Assembly: GCA_026389415.1 (NCBI GenBank)
Contig: JAPLHX010000233.1
Location: 1 to 8,422, forward strand
Direction of reading: 5' to 3'
Origin: Coprothermobacterota bacterium
Lineage (GTDB): Bacteria; Caldisericota; JANLFM01
Length of the DNA stretch: 8,422 bases
Shown one piece after another: positions 1-6,837 of the stretch; positions within the stretch are counted from its first letter, which is position 1; every line of letters begins with the position of its first letter. Both the position numbers and the translations under genes were made by a program. The notes below the pieces were generated by a model, which was not told where the DNA came from, did not search any database, and worked only from the letters and a program-made list of their open reading frames with translations.

Positions 1-355
1 TGAGCGTTTTACAAAGGATTTCCATTGGTTTGGAAGGAATTGCGAACCTGCTCGGCGCAGGAATCGCTCTCGGCAAAGGCAGGGCTTACGGCTGGGGCAT
101 TGTGCTGACCTTCACCATGTATGTCTTTTAGATCTGGCTCGGTTAATATCGTTCCCCCTAGACCATTTTTGGCCCACAGTGCTCTTTTTCCTGGCCAGCC
201 TATCAATCCTAGTCACCATTTGGCAGATTTACCGAGAGCTTCCACACCGTCGTTGGTATACTATATTTGCTAATAGACACCAAGGAAGGGGTATACTGAA
301 GCCATGTCAGAAGAACAGATCTCCTCACTTGTACGACACAAAATCGCCATCCTGA
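1..355 (+). pseudogene. Small membrane protein, frameshifted, cut by left edge
   Basis: Frame 3 reads from the left edge as a hydrophobic, glycine-rich segment (ISIGLEGIANLLGAGIALG, then WGIVLTFTMYV) and stops at TAG 129-131. Frame 2 takes over at that point with a plausible continuation: DLARLISFPLDHFW, then a second membrane segment (VLFFLASLSILVTIW) and a basic tail, ending at TGA 353-355. One missing base in the run of T at 126-129 would join the two parts. The window opens with TGAGC, so the ATG may lie one base outside, but this cannot be seen. The repaired frame would overlap the NYN gene by 52 bases. I do not recognise the family. It is either a real pseudogene or a homopolymer sequencing error. 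That this is coding at all rests on the protein-like composition of the two segments. Confidence 0.4.
257..297 (+). promoter_or_regulatory. Candidate -10 elements upstream of the NYN gene
   Basis: Two copies of TATACT, one mismatch from the TATAAT consensus, lie at 257-262 and 292-297. Neither has a convincing -35 box at 16-18 bp. Initiation from the first would give a leader of about 35 nt carrying the purine-rich AAGGAAGGGG at 281-290 as ribosome binding site. Initiation from the second would start transcription at or next to the ATG at 304, giving a leaderless mRNA. Motif evidence only. Confidence 0.25.
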
Positions 356-1068
356 TGGACGGTGATAATGCACAAGCCAGCCTGTTGCCGCAAATCCTGG
401 CGGAAGCAGGGAAATACGGGTTGGTTACCGTCCGCAGGATCTACGGTGACTGGACCACCTCCAACATGAATTCCTGGAAAGATGTGCTGAATTTTCATGC
501 CGTCCAACCCGTTCAGCAATTCCGTTATACAGTCGGTAAGAATTCTACCGATAGCGCTATGATCATCGATGCCATGGACTTACTCCATTCCGGCGTGGTG
601 GAGGGCTTTTGCTTGGTTTCCTCCGACAGCGATTATACCCGTCTGTCCACACGCATTCGGGAGGGTGGTGTGTTTGTGATGGGCATTGGGGCAAAAAAAA
701 CCCCCAAGCCGTTCGTCAATGCCTGCGACGTGTTCGTCTATACGGAAAACCTGGAAGCCGAGAACAAAGCCACCAAGGCCCGCGCGCATCGCAAGGACGC
801 TACTAAAAAAGATGAGCCAAAGCCTGAACCAGAACCAGAGTCGATGCCACTCCTTCGTCGTGCCTTCGAAATGGCCGTGCAGGAAGACGGTTGGACCCGG
901 CTGGATATCATGGGCAACGCTTTATACCAACTGGACCCTGGCTTTGATCCCCGCACCTACGGCCACCGGCAGCTTTCCCGCCTGATGGCCAGTTACAAAG
1001 AGTATTTCCAGATGCGCACCCAAGAGATCAACGGGTCCACCCTGTTTTTTGTGAAGATGAAGGAATAG
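304..1068 (+). CDS. NYN domain protein with C-terminal OST-HTH/LOTUS domain
   Basis: This 254-residue protein has an N-terminal NYN (PIN-like, LabA/DUF88-type) domain at about residues 12-150. It shows the usual acidic positions: D19 and D21 in ILMDGDNA, D83 in GKNSTDSAMIIDAMDLL, and D108 and D110 in LVSSDSDY. In this fold such residues bind metal for RNA cleavage. A charged Lys/Glu/Pro linker (about 152-180, with KPEPEPE) leads to a C-terminal winged-helix domain of OST-HTH/LOTUS type (about 182-252), which in known proteins binds RNA or protein partners. NYN-LOTUS proteins are a widespread bacterial family, generally considered RNases or RNA regulators, and substrates are mostly unknown. 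There is no signal peptide, so it is probably cytoplasmic. The ATG follows a purine-rich AAGGAAGGGG by 13 bases, a long spacing. No partner gene is evident: the following gene starts 102 bp later and is unrelated. Confidence 0.9.
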   Translation: MSEEQISSLVRHKIAILMDGDNAQASLLPQILAEAGKYGLVTVRRIYGDWTTSNMNSWKDVLNFHAVQPVQQFRYTVGKNSTDSAMIIDAMDLLHSGVVEGFCLVSSDSDYTRLSTRIREGGVFVMGIGAKKTPKPFVNACDVFVYTENLEAENKATKARAHRKDATKKDEPKPEPEPESMPLLRRAFEMAVQEDGWTRLDIMGNALYQLDPGFDPRTYGHRQLSRLMASYKEYFQMRTQEINGSTLFFVKMKE

Positions 1069-1170
1069 GGCATCAAGGGATAGGCGCCAGCTACTGCAGT
1101 CTCCTTTCAGCCCGATGCAGACAGCAAGGTCAAGCGTGCGGTATTCTGCCGGTCAACAGGATGTCACCGA

Positions 1171-1632
1171 ATGAGGAGCACCCTGCAGACAATGAACATT
1201 CATCCCTGCAAAGGGTGCGATGCCTGCCATAAATCGGAAGATGGCGAATGCACGACCCGGGACGACATGGCCATCTTGTTTCCCAAGCTTCGCAGCGCCG
1301 ATGGCATTGTAATCGCCAGCCCGGTGTACTGGTTTAGCTTGAGCGCACAAATCAAGGCCTGCATCGACCGATGGTATGCGTTTGAGACTCCCCAGGGAAA
1401 CGCTCTGGCCGGCAAGCAGTTCGCCCTGGTCCTGACCTACGGAGATACCGACCCCTACTCTTCCGGGGGTGTCAATGCGATCCGCACCTTTCAGGACATC
1501 TGCCGCTATCTGCGAGCGCAAATAGCCGGAATCGTCTACGGTTCGGCGGGAGATGCCGGTGCAATCCAACAGCAGCCGGCACTGCTGGAAAAGGCCTACA
1601 AATTAGGTCAAAAGCTAGGTTCTGCCAATTGA
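1171..1632 (+). CDS. Flavodoxin-fold NADPH-dependent FMN reductase-like protein, N-terminus missing
   Basis: The 153 residues match the body of the NADPH-dependent FMN reductase / iron-sulfur flavoprotein group. The sequence MNIHPCKGCDACHKSEDGEC carries the CxxCxxC-like cysteine cluster that follows beta-strand 2 in this family. It is followed by DDM, then IVIASPVYWFSLSAQIKACIDRW, the strand-loop that contacts flavin, then a Gly-rich loop (TYGDTDPYSSGG). Family members usually begin about 30-40 residues earlier with the phosphate-binding GSPRxxGNT loop, and that is absent. In frame the sequence is open back to 1084, but those codons (with SKVKRAV) do not give the loop. The neighbouring frame has SPFSPMQTARSS and SAGQQDVTE, which look faintly like a frameshifted N-terminus. 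Without this loop FMN binding is doubtful. AGGAT at 1158-1162 could serve as a ribosome binding site. The TGA stop overlaps the M28 start, so the two are probably co-transcribed. Confidence 0.65.
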   Translation: MRSTLQTMNIHPCKGCDACHKSEDGECTTRDDMAILFPKLRSADGIVIASPVYWFSLSAQIKACIDRWYAFETPQGNALAGKQFALVLTYGDTDPYSSGGVNAIRTFQDICRYLRAQIAGIVYGSAGDAGAIQQQPALLEKAYKLGQKLGSAN

Positions 1633-2834
1633 GCACCATCGATCCAAAATTTGGTACGGACATCTCTACAGCAGCCAAGGAAGTGGAGTGTGAACGCTTG
1701 TTTCAGCATGTTCAGGCCTTGGAGGGTCCACGGGATCCATCCAGTCATTATCAAAAACTGCAAGAAGCCGGCCACTATATCCTTTCTTCTTTCCAGCAAA
1801 TTGGCCTAACCGTTGGTATCCAGGAGTTCAGCCTGGAGAGTGGTTCAAGCACCTACCAAAACGTTGAGGGGGCGATCCCCGGCTCTGGACCGGAACTGCT
1901 GGTGGTGGCTCATTACGACACCGTACCGGACAGCCCTGGGGCCAACGACAACGCTTCGGCGGTAGCGGTCATGTTGGAAGCGGCTCGAGTTTTAAAGAAG
2001 GTCGGATCTTCCAATCTTCGGTTCATCGGGTTCACCCTGGAAGAAAGCGATCCGTTCTTTGAAGGCAAGATCCATCACTTGGCGCGTTCTCTAGGCCTGA
2101 TGGATTCACAGCATCGTTACCTGCGCTGGCACACACAAAAGCTGATGAAACGGCTTTCTTCCCTGGCCAAGGGAATGCGTTTGCACGCGAGCGACTTCGC
2201 AGAAGCGATCACCCTAGCCCATAAACAGTTGGAGTCGGAGATGGACGAGAAGGAAAACCTGTTGGCTCAGGAAGTGGCCGTGCTCTACCGTGGAATTAGC
2301 CACAAATCCTGGCCAGGCATTCTTGCTACGATCGGCAGCGCTCGCTGGGTGGAAGAAGCCATAAAACGCAATGCATTGATCCAGGGAGTGATCTGCTTGG
2401 ATACCGTCGGCTATTGCTCCCAGCAGGCGAATTCCCAGCACCACCCTCCGGGTTTCCAGCCATCGGTATTTCCGCATCACGGAATCTCGGATTTCACCCG
2501 TGGCAATTTCCTGGCCGTGATCGGCGACGGGCAATCCGGTTTTCTAAGCGAGGCGTTCCACGAGCAGAGCGCCCAGCCATCCGTCGATCTCCCCCATATC
2601 AGCTTGCAACTTCCGCTGACGTTTGAACAATTCGCGATGGGCATGCCGGACCTGCTCCGCTCGGACCACGCGCCCTTTTGGCGGGCCGGGTTTCCAGGCC
2701 TGTTGCTGACCGATTCGGCCGAGTTTCGCTATCCCTATTACCACACACCCGCCGATACGATCGACAAGTTGGATTTCGATTTCTTAGCCAAGGTCTGCCA
2801 GGCCGTCGTGGCCACGGCGATGGCGCTAACGTAA
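1629..2834 (+). CDS. M28-family zinc metallopeptidase (aminopeptidase-like)
   Basis: This is a 401-residue cytoplasmic-looking peptidase without a signal peptide. The co-catalytic zinc site is readable: H95 and D97 (VVAHYDTVPDS), D107 (GANDNASAVA, bridging), E138-E139 (TLEES: general base plus ligand), D258 (CLDTVGY) and H372 (YYHTPADT). These match M28 (aminopeptidase S/Y, glutaminyl cyclase-like fold) enzymes, which release N-terminal residues or cleave related amides. The substrate cannot be told from sequence. RSDHAPFWRAGFPGLLLTD (about 344-362) is the usual loop before the last ligand. About 95 mostly helical, charged residues (about 142-236) sit between EES and GSARWVEEA, where typical members have only a short loop. 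The start is TTG, overlapping the upstream TGA as TTGA, which implies translational coupling. No in-frame ATG occurs before the catalytic domain; a GTG at codon 19 is the only nearby alternative. The stop is followed by 146 bp without a gene. Confidence 0.9.
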   Translation: MSTIDPKFGTDISTAAKEVECERLFQHVQALEGPRDPSSHYQKLQEAGHYILSSFQQIGLTVGIQEFSLESGSSTYQNVEGAIPGSGPELLVVAHYDTVPDSPGANDNASAVAVMLEAARVLKKVGSSNLRFIGFTLEESDPFFEGKIHHLARSLGLMDSQHRYLRWHTQKLMKRLSSLAKGMRLHASDFAEAITLAHKQLESEMDEKENLLAQEVAVLYRGISHKSWPGILATIGSARWVEEAIKRNALIQGVICLDTVGYCSQQANSQHHPPGFQPSVFPHHGISDFTRGNFLAVIGDGQSGFLSEAFHEQSAQPSVDLPHISLQLPLTFEQFAMGMPDLLRSDHAPFWRAGFPGLLLTDSAEFRYPYYHTPADTIDKLDFDFLAKVCQAVVATAMALT

Positions 2835-2962
2835 CAATACGTAAGATTGGAGTTAGCCAAAGCTTTAGCGCTAGGATAGAGCCTTTCGCACCGAAGTAGC
2901 TCCGGATTTCCCCTGCTTGACTCATTGGTAACGCAATCCCTGCCTGAGTCGGAACCAGCCTG

Positions 2963-2971
2963 TGATATATT
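2963..2971 (+). promoter_or_regulatory. Extended -10 promoter element upstream of the ATPase
   Basis: TGATATATT fits the extended -10 pattern TGnTATAAT with one mismatch. No -35 box stands at the right distance, which extended -10 promoters tolerate. Transcription would begin near 2978-2979, two or three bases before the ATG at 2981, and no Shine-Dalgarno sequence precedes that ATG. Together this suggests a leaderless transcript. The rest of the 2835-2980 gap shows nothing further I can name. Confidence 0.4.
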
Positions 2972-2980
2972 CATATTGGT

Positions 2981-4318
2981 ATGCAGGAACATCGAAACTT
3001 GCCAGTGACAGGCTACACAAATACCCCGACCGGACCGGACCGCTATTGGCAAGGTTCTGCTGATGATCTTCTGGCAGCGCTGGGCACCTCGGCTGGCGGA
3101 CTACGCCAACAAGAAGCGAGTAAACGACTGACCCATATGAGCTCCAACCGCTTGCGGACCAGCAAGCGCTTCTCCGTCCCGTTGATGTTGCTTGCGCAAT
3201 TCAAAAGCCCCATTATTCTGATCCTGATCGGCGCTTCCCTGGTTTCCCTTTACTTTGCGGACTATTTAACGGCCGGGATCATCCTCGGCATCGTTTTTCT
3301 CTCCGGCATTCTGGGCTTCTTCCAGGAGCACTCCGCCTCCAATGCTTTGGTCAATCTTTTGAAAGTGGTCAAAATCTCCAGCACCGTCCTCCGGGATGGT
3401 CAACAGAACCAAATTGCCAACGAGGAGATCGTACCGGGCGATATCCTGCTTTTTTCAGCGGGGGCCATGATTCCGGCTGATTGCCGGCTGCTGGAGGCGA
3501 ATCATTTGCACATGGAGGAGGCGATGCTGACCGGGGAGACACTGCCGGTGGATAAAAACATCGCGCCGGTTCCCTCGGACAACCCCAGCATTGGGCAAAT
3601 GAGCAACATCCTTTTCATGGGTACTCATGTCCGAACCGGTTCCGCCAAGGCGGTGGCCGTGCGTACCGGCCGTAGCACACAGTTTGGCCAGATTGCCGAG
3701 CACTTGCGCCTGCGACCACCACAGACCGAATTCGAGCGCGGTATCACTCGTTTCGGCTATTTCCTGCTGGAAGTAACGCTGTCGTTGGTTTTCTTGATTT
3801 TCGTCTTCAATGTGGTTTTTCATCGTCCGGTGTTGGATTCCCTGCTGTTTTCCCTGGCTTTGGCTGTCGGTTTGGTCCCCCAATTGCTACCCGCGATCAT
3901 CACCGTGAACCTGGCCAAGGGTGCTCAGGCAATGGCCAAAAAAAAGGTGATTATAAAACGGCTGGCTGCCATCGAGAACTTCGGCAGCATGGAGATCCTC
4001 TGCACAGACAAGACGGGCACCCTGACGGAAGGTTTGGTGGAACTGCAATCCTGTCTTGATGCGACGGGTCAACCTTCGGAACGCGTACGGTTTTTCGGTT
4101 ACTTAAACGCGCAGATGGAAACCGGGATTCGGAATCCGATCGATGAGGCGATCTGCAACAGTGGCCCATTGGATATTTCTGCCTTCTTAAAAATCGATGA
4201 GGTCAACTGGAGCAACTCTACTCGGAGTGGAGCAGCAAGGGCTTACGCATCCTGGGGGTGGCAATCCGCTCCCTGGGTCCGCAGGACCGGTTCGAGTCCG
4301 AGGACGAACGCCAGATGA
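2981..4318 (+). CDS. MgtA-like P-type ATPase (P-IIIB), 5' part of a broken gene
   Basis: Residues 1 to about 408 are the N-terminal half of a P-type cation ATPase. There is a cation-ATPase N-terminal segment (YWQGSADDLLAALGTSAGGL), membrane helices M1-M2 (about 75-113), the actuator domain with LTGETLPVDK (TGE at 184-186), M3-M4 (about 258-309) with the ion-site sequence VGLVPQLLPAI, and CTDKTGTLTEG with phosphorylated D343. The VP(E/Q)xLP motif and SERV...N continuation resemble Mg2+ transporters of the MgtA/MgtB type rather than Ca2+ or heavy-metal pumps; Mg2+ specificity is inferred. After KIDEV (404-408) the frame is lost. The last 37 residues, rich in Ser, Arg and Trp, are out-of-frame and end at TGA 4316-4318. 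The ATG has no Shine-Dalgarno sequence. The ORF lacks the nucleotide-binding domain and cannot be a working pump alone. Confidence 0.85.
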   Translation: MQEHRNLPVTGYTNTPTGPDRYWQGSADDLLAALGTSAGGLRQQEASKRLTHMSSNRLRTSKRFSVPLMLLAQFKSPIILILIGASLVSLYFADYLTAGIILGIVFLSGILGFFQEHSASNALVNLLKVVKISSTVLRDGQQNQIANEEIVPGDILLFSAGAMIPADCRLLEANHLHMEEAMLTGETLPVDKNIAPVPSDNPSIGQMSNILFMGTHVRTGSAKAVAVRTGRSTQFGQIAEHLRLRPPQTEFERGITRFGYFLLEVTLSLVFLIFVFNVVFHRPVLDSLLFSLALAVGLVPQLLPAIITVNLAKGAQAMAKKKVIIKRLAAIENFGSMEILCTDKTGTLTEGLVELQSCLDATGQPSERVRFFGYLNAQMETGIRNPIDEAICNSGPLDISAFLKIDEVNWSNSTRSGAARAYASWGWQSAPWVRRTGSSPRTNAR

Positions 4319-5412
4319 CATTCCTCGGTTTCTTGCTGCTGCTGGATCCGCCCAAGACCGATGCGCGTGAAGCGCTGGCCCGGTTGGAGAAAGCCGGTGT
4401 CAGGATCAAGTTAATTACCGGTGACAATCGCCTAGTTTCCGCCTATATCGCAGAGCAGGTGGGACTTTCCAGCCCTCAGGTGATCACCGGCGATACGATG
4501 CGGGAAATGAGTGACGAGGCCCTGATCGCTGCCGTCCGGGATACCAACGTTTTTGCTGAAATTGAGCCGAATCAGAAAGAACGGATCATTCACGCGTTTC
4601 GCAAAGCCGGCTTCGTGGTGGGTTACATGGGGGATGGAATCAACGATGCTCCTGCTTTGCACATGGCCGATGTCGGCATTTCGGTAAACACGGCAGTGGA
4701 TGTGGCCAAAGATGCGGCGGAAATCGTTTTGCTGGAAAGTGGCCTGAACATCCTGGCGGATGGTGTGGCCGAAGGACGGCGCACGTTTGCCAACACGATC
4801 AAATATATCTTCATGGCGACTTCCGCCAATTTTGGCAACATGTTTTCCATGGCCGGTGCTTCGTTGCTCTTGCCATTCCTGCCGTTGCTTCCCACTCAGA
4901 TCCTGCTGACCAATTTCCTCACCGATTTCCCAGAACTGACGATTGCCACCGATCGGGTCGATCCAGAAATGGTGGATCTTCCGCATCGTTGGGACATCCG
5001 CTTCATCCGCCGTTTTATGGTGTACTTCGGACTGCTTTCTTCTGTTTTTGATTATGCGACCTTCGGGATTTTGCTGCTCTTGCTGCAAGCGGATCCTGTC
5101 CTCTTTCGCACAGGCTGGTTTGTGGAATCGGTGCTCTCTGCCTTGTTGATCGTCCTGGTCGTCCGAACCCGGCGCCCTTTCTACCGCAGCCGAGCCAGTC
5201 CCTACCTGATCGGCGCCACCGCTTTGATTGCGATCGTGGTGATTGTCCTCCCCTACTCCGGGTCGATCGCCCGCCTGTTCCAGCTTACCCCATTACCTTG
5301 GTCGTTCTGGTTGACCATGGTGGGTATCCTATCTGCTTATGCATTTTGTGCCGAATTGGTGAAACGCTGGTTCTATCGCGCTCCAGGTTCGCGACGCATA
5401 TCACCGAAATAG
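4258..5412 (+). CDS. MgtA-like P-type ATPase, 3' part of the same broken gene
   Basis: This reading frame holds the rest of the pump: the end of the nucleotide-binding domain, the phosphorylation-domain motifs LLDPPKTDA, TGDN (54-57) and MGDGINDAPAL (124-134), then six predicted C-terminal membrane helices (about 184-366). The sequence NFLTDFPELTIATDRVD followed by HRWD matches the M6-M7 region of MgtA-type Mg2+ ATPases. Homology begins before the GTG at 4258: codons from 4204 read QLEQLYSEWSSKGLRILGVA, but TGA 4198-4200 closes the frame just upstream. GTG 4258 is only the first conventional start codon and has no ribosome binding site, so independent translation is doubtful. The best reading is the distal part of a pseudogene with the 2981 ORF. 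The stop lies 111 bp from the convergent protease gene. Confidence 0.8.
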   Translation: MAIRSLGPQDRFESEDERQMTFLGFLLLLDPPKTDAREALARLEKAGVRIKLITGDNRLVSAYIAEQVGLSSPQVITGDTMREMSDEALIAAVRDTNVFAEIEPNQKERIIHAFRKAGFVVGYMGDGINDAPALHMADVGISVNTAVDVAKDAAEIVLLESGLNILADGVAEGRRTFANTIKYIFMATSANFGNMFSMAGASLLLPFLPLLPTQILLTNFLTDFPELTIATDRVDPEMVDLPHRWDIRFIRRFMVYFGLLSSVFDYATFGILLLLLQADPVLFRTGWFVESVLSALLIVLVVRTRRPFYRSRASPYLIGATALIAIVVIVLPYSGSIARLFQLTPLPWSFWLTMVGILSAYAFCAELVKRWFYRAPGSRRISPK

Positions 5413-5469
5413 CCGAATCCAGAATCAGCAGAAACGAAGCAAGTCATTCCGAATCCCACCACGCGGAAA

Positions 5470-5500
5470 CACATTGGGTCGCCACTGGCGACCCAATGTG
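5470..5500. terminator. Perfect 14-bp hairpin between convergent genes
   Basis: CACATTGGGTCGCC, loop ACT, then its exact reverse complement. It sits 58 bases after the ATPase stop and 24 bases after the protease stop, where a bidirectional transcription terminator would be expected. Neither side has a clear T tract, so intrinsic termination is plausible but not certain. It could instead be an mRNA 3'-end stabilising stem. Confidence 0.65.
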
Positions 5501-5523
5501 CAGCAAGGAGGTAAAGCAGAATG

Positions 5524-6669
5524 TTATTGCAGGGTTTGCGGCATCTCTCCCAATGTGATCGTGACGGTCAACGTCTGGCCGTTGCGCGATAGCGAGAGCG
5601 CGATCATATCCCCGGGATTTTTTTCCTGGATCATTTGCCGAAGGGTGTTGTCGGGGGAGAAAGCTTTTCCGTCCAGTGTCAGAAGAATATCATTTTTTTG
5701 CAGACCGGCTTCGGCCGCCGGACTGTTGGCCTGAACCTCCCCCACAATGATTCCGTCGGTCGAGGAAAGATTCAGTTGCCCAGCCATCGATTGGGTAATC
5801 AGACTGTAGGTGATGCCGATCCAGGGATGGATCGCCCGACCGGTCTTCAGGATGTCTTCCAGGCTCTTGCGGGCTGTGTCGATATCCACGGCAAATCCAA
5901 GACCTTGCGCCCCCTGGATGATCGCGGTGTTGATCCCGATCACTTCTCCCTGGATGTTCACCAGCGCTCCGCCGGAGTTGCCGGGGTTAATGGCAGCATC
6001 CGTCTGAATCAGGTTAGTCAATGTGGCACCGCTGTCCGAACCATCCAGTGTGCGACCGAGGGCACTAACGACACCCACCGTGACTGAATTCTCGAACCCA
6101 TAGGGATTGCCAATGGCGATCGCCCAAGATCCCACTTTCAGGTTGGAATCACTGGCTAGCTTTGCTTCGGGAAGACTGGTGGAATCGATTTTTACCACGG
6201 CGATATCGGCCCAGGCATCATTGCCTAGCACTTTACCGGTGAAGGTGCGGCCATCCGGCAAGGTAACCTTAATGTCCACCGCATTCTTCACCACATGATT
6301 GTTGGTCAGGATGATCCCGTTCTTTCCGTCCACAATCACGCCAGACCCTTGGCCTTCGGCCGGTTGCTGCCGGTCGGGCACCATATAGCCGGGGAAGTTG
6401 AAGGGGTTGGTGGATTCGCTTTGTTGAAATGTACTGTCGATGAAGACTACCGCGGGCGCCACATTTGCCACGGCCGTGGTGATCCCGTCTTGGCTGTCTG
6501 AACCGACCTCCGGCAACAAAATGGGAGGTTGCGCACTGCTGGGAATCAGGGAGTCTGTCTGATTCTGGCTGGACCCCGGCTGAACGGGAGTTATCTGGGT
6601 GGTACAGCCCGCTGCAGCCCCAATCACTAGGATGCTCGCTATTAAAATCGCTATCAGTTTTGATTTCAT
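5524..6669 (-). CDS. HtrA/DegP-type serine protease, lipoprotein, one PDZ domain
   Basis: The 381-residue protein starts with a lipoprotein signal peptide (MKSKLIAILIASILVIGAAA) and a lipobox ending at C22, so it is probably lipid-anchored outside the cytoplasmic membrane. A Ser/Gln/Pro-rich linker (about 25-55) precedes a trypsin-like domain with catalytic H125 (LTNNHVV), D155 (WADIAVVKI) and S232 (NPGNSGGAL). One PDZ domain follows (about 283-375; HPWIGI, SPAAEAGLQKNDILLTLDG). The length fits DegS/HtrA-like enzymes with a single PDZ. These degrade or regulate misfolded envelope proteins. The ATG at 6669 is chosen over an upstream in-frame start at 6774 because it begins the signal peptide and follows AAAGGAGC (6676-6683) by six bases. 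It is divergent from the SLH gene and convergent with the ATPase. The catalytic triad is intact, and I am confident of the family. Confidence 0.95.
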   Translation of the reverse strand: MKSKLIAILIASILVIGAAAGCTTQITPVQPGSSQNQTDSLIPSSAQPPILLPEVGSDSQDGITTAVANVAPAVVFIDSTFQQSESTNPFNFPGYMVPDRQQPAEGQGSGVIVDGKNGIILTNNHVVKNAVDIKVTLPDGRTFTGKVLGNDAWADIAVVKIDSTSLPEAKLASDSNLKVGSWAIAIGNPYGFENSVTVGVVSALGRTLDGSDSGATLTNLIQTDAAINPGNSGGALVNIQGEVIGINTAIIQGAQGLGFAVDIDTARKSLEDILKTGRAIHPWIGITYSLITQSMAGQLNLSSTDGIIVGEVQANSPAAEAGLQKNDILLTLDGKAFSPDNTLRQMIQEKNPGDMIALSLSRNGQTLTVTITLGEMPQTLQ

Positions 6670-6728
6670 CGTCTTGCTCCTTTCGTCCCTTTCATTAAAG
6701 CGCAGTGGTTTAAAGGCGAAAGAAAGGA

Positions 6729-6755
6729 ATTGTAATGACTTTGTAAAGAATGCAA
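6729..6755 (-). promoter_or_regulatory. Candidate promoter of the htrA-type gene
   Basis: On the minus strand TTGCAT (6750-6755) and TACAAT (6729-6734) resemble -35 and -10 boxes, separated by 15 bp, slightly short of the usual 16-18. It lies in the 173-bp divergent region, 59 bp before the ATG. Motif evidence only. Confidence 0.3.
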
Positions 6756-6833
6756 GGTTGCAAAAATGAAACAAGCAAAGCAGTCATCCGGTATCATATA
6801 AGTGTGGGAATTCCTGGCACATCGGGAAGAAAT

Positions 6834-6837
6834 GGAG
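6834..6837 (+). promoter_or_regulatory. Ribosome binding site deciding the SLH start
   Basis: GGAG lies five bases before the ATG at 6843. With the signal peptide beginning at that ATG, it argues against in-frame upstream starts from 6750. TATAAG (6797-6802) and the overlapping TATCAT (6792-6797) upstream could be -10 elements, but no matching -35 box is visible. Confidence 0.5.

Noticed and set aside
835..842. Short Glu/Pro repeats (PEPEPE) as a possible genomic tandem repeat
   Set aside because: They are only the charged interdomain linker of the NYN-LOTUS protein and extend over too few codons.
1069..1170. Terminator or small RNA between the NYN and flavoprotein genes
   Set aside because: No stable stem with a T tract is visible, and the stretch is better explained as a decayed N-terminus of the next gene.
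1153..1569. 138-codon minus-strand open frame
   Set aside because: It is antisense to the flavodoxin-fold gene, whose Cys cluster and SPVYW loop identify the coding strand.
2835..2980. Mg2+-sensing riboswitch leader for the ATPase
   Set aside because: The 146-bp gap shows no long stems, and the promoter candidate next to the ATG would leave no leader.
3455..3883. 142-codon minus-strand open frame
   Set aside because: It lies opposite the actuator domain and M3-M4 of the ATPase, which are clearly coding on the plus strand.
4432..5088. 218-codon open frame on the minus strand across the ATPase 3' part
   Set aside because: It is antisense to well-defined P-type ATPase motifs, rich in His, Gln and Arg, and matches no family I know. 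It is a shadow frame.
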